Shown: one piece after another, positions 1-7,413 of the stretch | Layout of the letters: every line of letters begins with the position of its first letter | Numbering within the stretch: the stretch's first letter is position 1 | Assembly: GCA_947453125.1 (NCBI GenBank) | Contig: CANGGC010000081.1 | Span: 1-8,032, forward strand | From: Planctomycetaceae bacterium | Lineage (GTDB): Bacteria; Planctomycetota; Planctomycetia; Pirellulales; UBA1268 | Direction: 5' to 3' | DNA: 8,032 bases | Translations under genes and position numbers: made by a program | The notes under the pieces: model-generated | What the model was told of the DNA's origin: nothing | Databases searched by the model: none | What the model saw: only the letters and a program-made list of their open reading frames with translations

Positions 1-228
1 CAAGGGCCCGCGAACGCCGTCGGAGGCCTGCGGCTTGGGGTCGAAGGTGTCGTGGTGGCTCGTTCCCCCCTGCGTCCAGATGAAGATGCAGGAGACGTCG
101 CTCGTGGCATGGCCGGTGTTGGCGAGCAGCCGGGTCGGCCCGAGGGCCCCGGCCACCGACAGCCCGGCAAGGCCACCGGTGAGAACGCTGCGACGATCAA
201 GCCTCGAGCCGGATGCGAATCTGGCCAT
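1..228 (-). CDS. DUF1501 family Tat-exported protein, N-terminal part (runs off left edge)
   Basis: This is the first 76 codons of a protein whose C-terminal part lies beyond the left edge. Residues 10-16 (LDRRSVL) followed by a Gly/Ala/Leu-rich stretch to about residue 36 form a twin-arginine signal, so export in folded form is expected. Residues 47-76 carry the DUF1501 opening: a short hydrophobic strand, then WTQGGTSHHDTFDPKP and a later RGPL, closely matching the GGxSHxDTFDPKP...RGP signature of this sulfatase/alkaline-phosphatase-like family, which is greatly expanded in Planctomycetes. The start is an ATG preceded by a strong GGGAGG ribosome-binding site five bases upstream. Family members are usually about 400-480 residues and are often encoded beside DUF1549/DUF1553 cytochrome-type proteins; no such partner is visible here. 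Their biochemical function is not established. The family call is secure; the substrate is unknown. Confidence 0.93.
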   Translation of the reverse strand, partial: MARFASGSRLDRRSVLTGGLAGLSVAGALGPTRLLANTGHATSDVSCIFIWTQGGTSHHDTFDPKPQASDGVRGPL

Positions 229-301
229 CGATCCCTCCCCTGGCGGCTTCGAGCGGCTGGGTGCCCCACAAAGCCCGCAAAAACACCGTTCTCCGAGGAA
301 A

Positions 302-331
302 ACTCTAGCTCAGCACGGCAACGCGGGGCAA
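302..331 (-). promoter_or_regulatory. candidate promoter for the DUF1501 gene
   Basis: On the minus strand TTGCCC (331-326) is followed after 18 bases by TAGAGT (307-302), about 74 bases before the DUF1501 start. It lies in the 198-base gap between the 134-residue gene and DUF1501, whose part nearest the start is AT-richer than its surroundings. The match is by eye and weak; its support is mainly that a similar box pair with the same spacing occurs before other genes in the window. Confidence 0.22.
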
Positions 332-426
332 GTTCGCGATGCCATCCACCGGGCTTCCGCAAACCCCGCCCCGACAACACGTTACGGGCACCGGGCAGAA
401 CCCCGACAGGACTGTGGCAGGATCGG

Positions 427-831
427 TCAGCGTTTTCCGCGGGGGCCGAGATCGTCGATGGTGTCGGTGGCGTCCCCGCGATCGCGGCGGAAGGCGATCA
501 TCCAGCGGCCGTTGAAGCCGGGGAGGCTCCACACGCCCCACATTCTCCCCTCGCCGTCATGCTGCCCCTCGTAACGCACGGAGTGGCGACCGAGGTAGTC
601 TTTCAGGATCGATACCCGGCCGTCGTCGCTGATCAGCCCTTGGAGCGTGAACGGGCCGATGATGTCGGTGCCGACGCCATCCACCGCGCGACCGTCGACG
701 GCGAGACGGAGACCGTCCATCGGCTGCCGGCCATGGAAGACCTGCTCCCACCATCCCTCACAGGGGACTAGGTTTCTCGGTGTGTCATCGGGCATGACGC
801 GGTCTCGGAGAAGGAAAAGCCGGCAGGGCAT
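427..831 (-). CDS. conserved-looking hypothetical protein, 134 residues, Gly/Trp-rich beta-type
   Basis: I do not recognise a named family. The protein has no signal peptide or membrane segment and is probably cytoplasmic. Its core (residues 53-111) is a regular pattern suggestive of a small beta-sheet or beta-barrel domain: GVGTDIIGPFTLQG, then DDGRVSILKDYLGRH, VRYEG, DGEG, WGVW and finally GRWMI. Alternating hydrophobic residues, Gly turns and conserved-looking Trp/Tyr make this a believable real protein rather than a shadow reading. The last 20 residues are charged and probably disordered. The chosen ATG has GGAG six bases upstream; a second ATG at 795 (residue 13) lacks a purine-rich site but starts closer to the well-structured part, so the true start is uncertain. 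It sits 95 bases after the RND pump gene on the same strand and may be read through from that operon, though nothing ties it to efflux. Confidence 0.72.
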   Translation of the reverse strand: MPCRLFLLRDRVMPDDTPRNLVPCEGWWEQVFHGRQPMDGLRLAVDGRAVDGVGTDIIGPFTLQGLISDDGRVSILKDYLGRHSVRYEGQHDGEGRMWGVWSLPGFNGRWMIAFRRDRGDATDTIDDLGPRGKR

Positions 832-926
832 CGGCGGCTCCGCAGCGGATCCGCTCTACCGCCACCATGAAAGCTTTCTACGCGATCCGGCACACCGCGG
901 TTCGACCGACGTCGACGACCTCGGGC

Positions 927-3900
927 TCACGATGAGACGCTGGCGGCCGTTACGGGGGCCGTTGCGGGGGCCGGCTCGATCACGCTCGGCGCGTCAATGG
1001 GGGGCGTGGCCCCGCCCGTGCCGGTGACACGGAAAACGAGCACCGTCAGGTCGTCCCACAGCGAGTAGGCCACCGGCGTCAGCAGGAGCGTGAGGAGGAG
1101 GGAGAGCACCTGCCCACCGAGGATCACCTTCGCCATCCCCGCCCGCGACGCTGCCCCCGGCCCTTCCCCCATCGCCATCGGGATCATCGCCGCCACGAGC
1201 ATCACCGTCGTCATGAGGATCGGCCGGAGGCGGACGGCGTTGGCTTCGAGGATCGCCCGATCGCGCGGCACGCCCCGGCTGCGGAGGACGTTCGTGTAAT
1301 CGACCTGGAGGATGCCGTTCTTCTTGACGATTCCGAACAGCATGAACAGGCCGAACATCGCGTAGATGTCGAGGTTCGTGCGGAGGAGAATCAGCGACAG
1401 GATCGCAAAGGGGATCGTGAGTGGGAGCGCCAAGAGGATCGTGATCGGGTGGACAAGGCTCTCGAACTGGGCCGCGAGGATCATGTACATGAAGAGGAAG
1501 GCCAGCGCGAAGGCGATGACGAAGTTGGCCATCGTGTCGTTGAGGTTCTTCGCCTGCCCGAGGAACTCCCAGCGGTAGTCGGCCGGCAAGTCGAGCGTCT
1601 TGACGAACGCGGCCAGATCGTCGACCCCCTCGCCCAGCGCCTTCCCCTCGAGGTTGGCTGACACCACCACCTGCCGCTGCCGGGAGAATCGCTCGATCGT
1701 GCTCGGCCCCTGGGCCTCCTCGAAGTCGGCAACGTTCCCCAACTCCACCACGCCGATGCCCGGCTTCGACGAGGGAACGGTGAGCCGGGAGATGTCGGCC
1801 GGATCGTCCCGGAATCCAAGATCGGCGCGGAGCCAGACGTCGTACTGCTGATCGGCCTCCTTGTAGGTGCTCACCGGAAAGCCACCGACGAGAACGTTAG
1901 TCGTTGCCGAGATCGCCTGGACGGAGACGCCCAGCTCGCTTGCCCGCTCGCGGTTGGGGACGACCCGCATCTCCGGCTTGCGGAACGAGAGGCTCGTGTC
2001 GACGTCGACATACGGTCCCTGGGCCCGCATCCAGTCGGTGATCGTCTGGGAATACTGCTGGAGCTTCTCCATGTCGGGGCCGCGGAGATTGAGATCGATC
2101 ATCACCTGGCGAAAGCCCGAGGCCGAGATCGCCGCCACGTCCTGCACCGCCGCGCGGAGGTCGGGATAGTCGACGAGGATCCGCCGGGCATCCTGCATGA
2201 CTTCGAACTGGCTGTACTCGCGCTCCCCCAGATCGATGAGCCGGCAGTAGATGCCGGCCCGCGTCACCTCCCCCTGGCCCCGCGCGGTGCGGCCGCTGGT
2301 GTCCCCGATCGTCGTGAACGTCTTCGTCACGCCGCGCACGCCCCGAAGGCGCTGCTCGACCTCGGCAAGCACCTCGTCAGCCCGCTCCAGAGACGTCCCC
2401 TCGGGGAGCGTGACGACGACCTCGAACTCGCTGGTGTCGTCGCGGGGGACGAAATCCTTGCCGACAATCTTCATGAGTGTCGGGGTCGAGGCGAACACGC
2501 CGACCGAGACAAGGACGATCAGCCAGCGGTGCCGCAGCGAAAACCGCAGGGCGGCCATGTAAAACCCCTCCACCAGCCGCCACACCGGGCCCCCCTTCGT
2601 GGCAGCGTGGCCATCCTCGGCTTTGAGGAAGCGCGAGCAGAGCGCCGGCGTCATCGTGAACGAGATCATCATGCTCATGAGGATCGAGAAGGCGACGACG
2701 TAGCCGAAGGAGACGAAGAACCGTCCCACTCTGCCCCCCATGAAGATCACCGGGATGAAGATCACCAGGAGCGAGAACGTCGTGGCCACGACTGCCAGGG
2801 CGATCTCCGCGGTGGCCGAGGCGGCCGCCTCCCGGGCCGACAGCCCGTACTCCTCCATGTGGCGGAAGATGTTCTCGTGAACGACGACGGCATCATCGAC
2901 GACGATCCCGATCGCCAGGATCAGGCCGAGCATCGTGATGTTGTTGATCGTGAAGCCCATGAAGTCCATGAAGGCGAACGTCGCGATCATCGACGTCGGG
3001 ATCGAGAGCGTGGCGATGAGGGTCGTCCGCCAGTCGCGCATGAAGAGGAGGATCGTCAGGCTGACGAGGACCGCGGCGAGGAGGAGATGCACCTGCACCT
3101 CGTGGATCGAGTTCTCGATGAACCGCGACTGGTCGCGGATGATCTGAACGACGACGTCGTCCGGGAGCATCGCCCGGATCTCCTCGAGGCGGTGCTTGAC
3201 GGCCTCGACAACCGCCACCGTGTTCGTCCCCGACTGCTTCTGGACGATGAGGCTGACCGCCAGATCCCCCGGCCCCGCGGCCGTCGAGAGACTCGTCCAC
3301 AGCCGGCTCAAGCCGCGTGGCTCCTCGATGGAATCGGTGACCGTGCCGATATCCTGGATCCGGATCGGCTGGCCGTGCCGGTTGGCGACGATCAGCTGGG
3401 CGAAATCGGCCGGCTCGCGGATCCGCCCCATCGTTCGCAGGACGACCTCCCTCGGCCCCTGATCGATCCGCCCGCCGGGCTGCTCCTGGTTTTCCCTCGT
3501 GATCGCCTGGCGGACATCCTCGATCGTGAGATTGTCGTATTTCTGGAGCCGATCGGTGTCGATCGAGATCTGGATCGCCCGCTGCCGCCCCCCCACGAGG
3601 ATCACCGCACCGACGCCGGGGAGCGACTCGAGATCCTCCTTGATCAGCTTCCTAGCGATCTCCGTGATCTCGCGAGCGTCGCGGCGGCCGGAGATCGCAA
3701 GCGTGAGGACAGGCGCCGCATCGAGGGCAAACTTGTCGATGATCGGGGCGTCGGTCCCCTCGGGGAGCTGGCCGAGGATCGTCCGCACCTTGGCATCGAT
3801 CTCCTGGGCGGCAATGGCGCCGTTCTTCTCCAGGACGAACTCGATCGCCACCTGCGACATCCCCTCCTTCGTCGTCGAGCGGAGCTGCTCGATCCCGGAG

Positions 3901-4121
3901 ACGGTGTTGACGATCTCCTCGATCGGCTTGGTGACGCCCGTCTCCATCTCCTCAACGCTAGCGCCGCGGAGCGTCGTGGTCACGGTCACCAGCGGCAGGT
4001 CGACGTTGGGAAAGAGGTCGACGCCGAGACGGGGATAGGCGGAGAGCCCGAGAACGATCGGGGCGATGACGAGCATCGCCGTGAACACCGGCCGGCGGAT
4101 GCAGACGTCCCAGATCGTCAT
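927..4121 (-). CDS. RND-family (HAE1/AcrB-type) efflux pump inner-membrane permease
   Basis: A 1064-residue proton-driven antiporter subunit of the HAE1 group (AcrB is 1049 residues), complete at both ends. It would capture hydrophobic or amphiphilic compounds at the inner membrane and periplasm and pass them to an outer-membrane channel. Twelve membrane segments can be placed: about residue 11-29, then six between 342 and 550, and five between 862 and 1022. Two large periplasmic loops lie between them (about 30-340 and 551-861). The opening IRRPVFTAMLV is typical. The TM4 proton-relay aspartate pair is present at 409-410 (GIVVDDAVVVHEN), and TM10 has the relay lysine in GIVKKNGIL (933 or 934). 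The C-terminus ends in a Pro/Ala/Thr/Val-rich tail (about 1037-1064). The ATG overlaps the adaptor stop by four bases (ATGA), indicating translational coupling. Substrate cannot be read from the sequence. Confidence 0.97.
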   Translation of the reverse strand: MTIWDVCIRRPVFTAMLVIAPIVLGLSAYPRLGVDLFPNVDLPLVTVTTTLRGASVEEMETGVTKPIEEIVNTVSGIEQLRSTTKEGMSQVAIEFVLEKNGAIAAQEIDAKVRTILGQLPEGTDAPIIDKFALDAAPVLTLAISGRRDAREITEIARKLIKEDLESLPGVGAVILVGGRQRAIQISIDTDRLQKYDNLTIEDVRQAITRENQEQPGGRIDQGPREVVLRTMGRIREPADFAQLIVANRHGQPIRIQDIGTVTDSIEEPRGLSRLWTSLSTAAGPGDLAVSLIVQKQSGTNTVAVVEAVKHRLEEIRAMLPDDVVVQIIRDQSRFIENSIHEVQVHLLLAAVLVSLTILLFMRDWRTTLIATLSIPTSMIATFAFMDFMGFTINNITMLGLILAIGIVVDDAVVVHENIFRHMEEYGLSAREAAASATAEIALAVVATTFSLLVIFIPVIFMGGRVGRFFVSFGYVVAFSILMSMMISFTMTPALCSRFLKAEDGHAATKGGPVWRLVEGFYMAALRFSLRHRWLIVLVSVGVFASTPTLMKIVGKDFVPRDDTSEFEVVVTLPEGTSLERADEVLAEVEQRLRGVRGVTKTFTTIGDTSGRTARGQGEVTRAGIYCRLIDLGEREYSQFEVMQDARRILVDYPDLRAAVQDVAAISASGFRQVMIDLNLRGPDMEKLQQYSQTITDWMRAQGPYVDVDTSLSFRKPEMRVVPNRERASELGVSVQAISATTNVLVGGFPVSTYKEADQQYDVWLRADLGFRDDPADISRLTVPSSKPGIGVVELGNVADFEEAQGPSTIERFSRQRQVVVSANLEGKALGEGVDDLAAFVKTLDLPADYRWEFLGQAKNLNDTMANFVIAFALAFLFMYMILAAQFESLVHPITILLALPLTIPFAILSLILLRTNLDIYAMFGLFMLFGIVKKNGILQVDYTNVLRSRGVPRDRAILEANAVRLRPILMTTVMLVAAMIPMAMGEGPGAASRAGMAKVILGGQVLSLLLTLLLTPVAYSLWDDLTVLVFRVTGTGGATPPIDAPSVIEPAPATAPVTAASVSS

Positions 4122-5557
4122 GGCGTCGGGTCCGTCCGGACGCGGACCGGCGCGCCATCGGAGAGCTGGGCTAGCCCCGAAGTGACCACCTCGGCGCCGG
4201 CCTTCACCCCGGCCGGGACCTCGATCCAGCGACGGACGACGCCGGCAGCATCGGTGACATCGAGCCGCACCCCCGGCTCCACCGACACCGCCATGGCCCG
4301 CCCCTCGACGACAACGAACAGTTTCGTCACGCCGGCAAAGCGGACGAGCGCCTCTTCCGGGACGGTGACCGCGTCAGACTTCCGGTCGAGAAGGATCGAC
4401 GCCTTGGCGAAGGCCCCGGGCTTGAGGCGGTGATCGCTATTGGCAACCTGGACCTCGACGTCGAACGTCCGGCTCGCCGTGTCGATCGTCGGATGAACGC
4501 GGACGACATGCCCGGTCACCGCCACGCCGGGAAGGCTCTCGACGGCGAGGTCGACCTCCTGCCCCGGAGCGATGCTCGCCGCGTGCCGCTCAGGCACCGC
4601 GGCCTTGAGCTTGAGAACATCCTCGACGACGAGCCGGAACAGCACCGCCGCCGGCATCGAGCGGACGACCTCCCCCTCGGTGACATAGCGGGCGGCGACG
4701 GTGTAGGTGCGGGCGGCGGCGGCCATCTCGTCGACGCTTCCTTCGCCCGGCCGGCGGAAGGTGCGGACCTCGATCGCCGGAGCGACCACGCGAGTGTCGC
4801 CGAGCCGCTTCCGCGCGGTCTCGAGGACCGCCTCGCGGTGACGAACCGCCGCGAGCGCCTGCTCGGCGTCGAGGAGCCGCTGCTTGCGGTCGAGCCGGGC
4901 GGTGTCGAGCGCAAGCTCGGCCTTTTGGATCTCGTCCTTCGTGATCGCATTGCGCTCCACGAGCCCCCGGAAACGCTCGAGGGTGTCGGCGGCACTGCGT
5001 TCCACCAAGCCGGCGCGCTCCACGGACGGAAGGCGCGAGATGTCGAAGGACGGGTCGGGAACGGTGGAGAGGCCGAGCGACGCGAGCTCGAGCTCCAGGG
5101 AACGTTCCACCTCCTGAACCGAGAGGAGAAAATCGGCGTCGTCGATCTCGAGGAGAGTCTCCCCTGGCTCGACGATGTCGCCGATGTCATGGGCAACACG
5201 GGCCACGCGCCCTTCGACGAGCGGCGAGACATCGATCTCCTCGAAGCCATGGAGCGTGCCGACCGTCCGCACCCGTCGCTCCACCGGACGCCCGGTCGCG
5301 GCGGCGACGGTGACGACGACCGGCTCGGCCTGCTTTCTGGCAGCCCCGGTCACAGGCTCGCCGGCAGGGCTCGCGGTCGACGTCGCCCCGCTCCCCGGCA
5401 ACGTCACCAACCCAAAGCGGATCGCGCCCAAAGCAGCGCCGACAACGAGCGACCCCAGCGCCCACCAGCGAAGCGTATGCCGCGGCCGCTCGATCGGAAG
5501 CCGGGGGCCTGTCGGGTCGGTGCGGCCCGGTAATTCTCTCGGCCCGGGCTCAGTCAA
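4118..5557 (-). CDS. RND efflux periplasmic adaptor (membrane fusion protein, HlyD/AcrA-like)
   Basis: A 479-residue adaptor linking the RND permease to an outer-membrane channel. An N-terminal cytoplasmic stretch (1-30) is followed by one membrane anchor (about 31-50) with no lipobox cysteine, so it is helix-anchored rather than a lipoprotein. Domains in order: first lipoyl half (about 104-140, with VEGRVARV and GDIVEPGETLLEID), helical hairpin (141-252, including ITKDEIQKAELALDTA), second lipoyl half (253 to about 315), beta-barrel (about 316-392, with LKPGAFAKASI) and membrane-proximal domain (393-474, with VPEEALV). The second lipoyl half is unusual: after TRVVAP the expected FDGxV turn is replaced by a longer segment (about 261-290) before YVTEGEVV. 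The start is TTG: no ATG, GTG or TTG occurs between it and the membrane helix, and GGAG lies nine bases upstream. It is co-transcribed with the pump gene. Confidence 0.95.
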   Translation of the reverse strand: MTEPGPRELPGRTDPTGPRLPIERPRHTLRWWALGSLVVGAALGAIRFGLVTLPGSGATSTASPAGEPVTGAARKQAEPVVVTVAAATGRPVERRVRTVGTLHGFEEIDVSPLVEGRVARVAHDIGDIVEPGETLLEIDDADFLLSVQEVERSLELELASLGLSTVPDPSFDISRLPSVERAGLVERSAADTLERFRGLVERNAITKDEIQKAELALDTARLDRKQRLLDAEQALAAVRHREAVLETARKRLGDTRVVAPAIEVRTFRRPGEGSVDEMAAAARTYTVAARYVTEGEVVRSMPAAVLFRLVVEDVLKLKAAVPERHAASIAPGQEVDLAVESLPGVAVTGHVVRVHPTIDTASRTFDVEVQVANSDHRLKPGAFAKASILLDRKSDAVTVPEEALVRFAGVTKLFVVVEGRAMAVSVEPGVRLDVTDAAGVVRRWIEVPAGVKAGAEVVTSGLAQLSDGAPVRVRTDPTP

Positions 5558-5814
5558 CGGTCGGTGCTCCGAGAATGGACGGGGGGTGCGGGCCGGGAAA
5601 ATGCCAAGGCCGAGGAGGGCATACAGCTCCGGCCAAAGAATAGCTCCAGACTACGGCCGCAACGGAACGGGAGGCAAGGCCGATCGATGGGCCGAACGGG
5701 CCCGGCGTTGTGGGCGGCGCAGCGGGAGTCGTATCGTATCGGCGTAGACGAGCCCCGAGTCGCGGCCGCCGACGGTCTTCCGATCCCTGGCATCGCGACC
5801 TCTCCGGAGATTCC
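5558..5814. promoter_or_regulatory. divergent promoter region between efflux operon and ceramidase-like gene
   Basis: No gene is supported in these 257 bases. Candidate promoter for the efflux operon (minus strand): TTGCCT (5677-5672), 18 bases, TAGTCT (5653-5648). Candidate for the ceramidase-like gene (plus strand): TTGTGG (5708-5713), 18 bases, TATCGT (5732-5737). Between the two -35 boxes lies an inverted repeat GGGCC-GAACG-GGCCC (5689-5703). A direct repeat of AGCTCC (5625-5630 and 5642-5647, 17 bases apart) covers the likely transcription start of the efflux operon. These could be operator sites for a regulator encoded elsewhere; all are read by eye and short enough to arise by chance in GC-rich DNA. 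That the region must hold promoters for two diverging genes is firm; the individual boxes are not. Confidence 0.5.
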
Positions 5815-7332
5815 ATGATGACGATCACCCACCTCAAGCTCTCTCCCCTTTTCATGAAGGGGCTTGTGGTTCGATCCGTGGGCCTGACGATCCTCGTCGC
5901 CGCGGGGGGCTGGCTTGTCGCGGCCGCCGTCCACGGCGCTGAATTACGGGCAGGCGCGGCCACGGTGAGCGTCACACCGGATCGCCCCGTCGCCCTCTGG
6001 GGGCAGATGAACACGCGCATCTCCACCGGCGTTGCTAGCCCAGTCACCGCCACGGTGCTGCTCCTGGAGAGCGTCGCGGGGGAACGATCGCTGGGGACGA
6101 CGACGTTCGTCGCCTGCGACGTCGTTGCCATCCCCGATGAGGCCCTGGCGGCGATCCGCACGAAGGTGGCCACACGCATCCCCGACTTCCCCGTGGAGCG
6201 GATCGTCGCTAGCGCCACCCACACCCACACGGCGCCGGTGCTCCTCGAAGGGGTGTACGACATCCCCGCCGCCGGCGTCGTGCAGCCCGCGGAGTATGTC
6301 GACTTCTTCGCCGCGCGGATCGCCGCCGGGATTGAAGAGGCATGGAAGACTCGATCGCCGTGCACGGTCGGCTGGGGGATGGGGCATGCCGTCGTTGCCA
6401 ACAATCGCCGCAGCGTCTATGCCGACAACAACGCCGTGATGTACGGCGTCACCGCTCGGCCGACGTTTCGGATGCTCGAGGGCTATGAAGATCATGCCGT
6501 CGACGCGCTGTTCGTCTGGAAAGCCGACGGGGCGCTGTTGGCGACGGCGATTGACGTCGCCTGTCCGGCCCAGGAAGTGGAGGGGAACGGCCAGGTCGAC
6601 GCCGACTTCTGGCATCCGGTGCGCGAGGCCCTGCGGAAGGAGCATGGTGCGGGGCTCCATGTCCTCGCCTGGACCGGCGCCGCCGGCGACCAATCGCCGC
6701 ATCTGATGTTCCGCAAGGCCGCCGAGGAACGGATGCGCCGACTCCGCGGCCTCTCCCGGCTCGATGAGATCGCGCGGCGGATCGTCGCCGGCTGGAAGGA
6801 GGCGCTGTCGGGCGCTGAGCAGGAGAAGCTCGCCGACGTCCCCCTCGAGCACCGGGTCGATCGGATCGAGCTTCCCCGGCGGACGGTGTCGGAGCGGGAG
6901 TTCGAGCTCGCTCGCGAGAAGATCCGCGAGTTATCGACCAGTCAGGGAAATCAGACACTCCTCTGGTGGCACGGGGGGGTCGTCCGTCGCTACGAACGGC
7001 AGCAGTCGGGGGACGAGACGCCGTTCACGACCGAGGTCCACGTCATCCGCTTGGGCGACGTCGCCGTCGCCACCAACCAGTTTGAGCTCTACACCGACTT
7101 CGGCGTGGCGATGAAGGCCCGCAGCCCGGCGCTGCAAACCTTTGTCGTTCAACTCGCCGGCCCCGGCACCTATCTCCCCAGCGCCCGGGCGGCCCGCGGC
7201 GGCGGCTACAGCGCCATCGCGGAGAGCAACGAAGTCGGGGCGGAGGCCGGGCAGGTGCTCGTCGACCACACCGTGACCCGGCTCGGCGAGCTCTTCCCGG
7301 CCCCGGCCGCCCCGGCGGCCTCCGGACGGTGA
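5815..7332 (+). CDS. secreted neutral/alkaline ceramidase-like protein (PF04734-type N-terminal domain)
   Basis: A 505-residue protein resembling the N-terminal catalytic domain of neutral/alkaline non-lysosomal ceramidases, zinc amidases that release fatty acid from ceramide. A signal peptide covers about residues 14-42 (hydrophobic core 22-38, likely cut near VHGA/EL), so it is exported. Family-like motifs in order: AGAATVSVTPDRPV (46-59), SATHTHTAP (133-141; His136 and His138 as metal ligands), GAAGDQSP (288-295; Ser294 matches the proposed nucleophile), TNQFELY (420-426; Glu424 in the place of the ligand Glu) and AGPGTYLPS (448-456; Tyr453). The second ligand His of classical ceramidases appears replaced by Cys250 in the ACPAQE segment. 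It also lacks the C-terminal Ig-like domain of full ceramidases (about 650 residues). The ATG at 5815 has GGAG five bases upstream; an upstream GTG at 5710 would add residues unlike a signal peptide. The true substrate is unproven. Confidence 0.9.
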   Translation: MMTITHLKLSPLFMKGLVVRSVGLTILVAAGGWLVAAAVHGAELRAGAATVSVTPDRPVALWGQMNTRISTGVASPVTATVLLLESVAGERSLGTTTFVACDVVAIPDEALAAIRTKVATRIPDFPVERIVASATHTHTAPVLLEGVYDIPAAGVVQPAEYVDFFAARIAAGIEEAWKTRSPCTVGWGMGHAVVANNRRSVYADNNAVMYGVTARPTFRMLEGYEDHAVDALFVWKADGALLATAIDVACPAQEVEGNGQVDADFWHPVREALRKEHGAGLHVLAWTGAAGDQSPHLMFRKAAEERMRRLRGLSRLDEIARRIVAGWKEALSGAEQEKLADVPLEHRVDRIELPRRTVSEREFELAREKIRELSTSQGNQTLLWWHGGVVRRYERQQSGDETPFTTEVHVIRLGDVAVATNQFELYTDFGVAMKARSPALQTFVVQLAGPGTYLPSARAARGGGYSAIAESNEVGAEAGQVLVDHTVTRLGELFPAPAAPAASGR

Positions 7333-7378
7333 CGCCTGCTCCGAATCCCTTGCCTGCCGGCCGGTTACGGGGCAGGGA

Positions 7379-7403
7379 GGAGGGAGCACCTCCCTCTGTT
7401 TTT
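7379..7403 (+). terminator. intrinsic terminator after the ceramidase-like gene
   Basis: A GC-rich stem of seven Watson-Crick pairs (GAGGGAG / CTCCCTC) plus one G-T wobble closes a three-base CAC loop, followed two bases later by TTTTT (7399-7403). It begins 47 bases after the ceramidase-like stop codon. Just upstream a second possible hairpin pairs CCTGCC (7353-7358) with GGCAGG (7371-7376). The U-tract is plus-strand only, so this ends the ceramidase-like transcript. Confidence 0.82.
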
Positions 7404-7413
7404 CCGCCCCGAT

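Noticed and set aside
360..426. Repeated TGTCGGGG on the minus strand after the 134-residue gene, considered as part of a terminator or a repeat array.
   Set aside because: Only two copies, no stable stem with a T-tract, and no regular spacing that would suggest a CRISPR or other array.
52..771. A 239-codon plus-strand open frame crossing the DUF1501 start and the 134-residue gene.
   Set aside because: It lies opposite a secure DUF1501 N-terminus with a strong ribosome-binding site and opposite a better patterned protein; its own translation has no recognisable motif.
844..855. A perfect 12-base palindrome AGCGGATCCGCT upstream of the 134-residue gene, considered as operator or RND terminator.
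   Set aside because: It has no loop and no T-tract, and such GATC-centred palindromes are common throughout this window.
2529..4433. A 634-codon open frame on the plus strand opposite the RND gene.
   Set aside because: Its translation is a low-complexity run of Asp, Arg, His, Glu and Pro with no domain. It is the mirror of GC-rich codon use in the RND gene, which has all expected motifs and membrane segments.
4430..5533. A 367-codon plus-strand open frame opposite the adaptor gene.
   Set aside because: Same Arg/Asp/Gly-rich shadow character; the minus strand encodes a clear membrane fusion protein.
5710..5814. Extension of the ceramidase-like protein to an upstream GTG at 5710.
   Set aside because: The added residues are Arg/Gly-rich, would bury the signal peptide, and overlap the candidate promoter; the ATG at 5815 has a good ribosome-binding site.
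5944..6852. A 302-codon minus-strand open frame inside the ceramidase-like gene.
   Set aside because: Arg/Gly/Asp/His-rich shadow; the plus strand has signal peptide and catalytic motifs in order.
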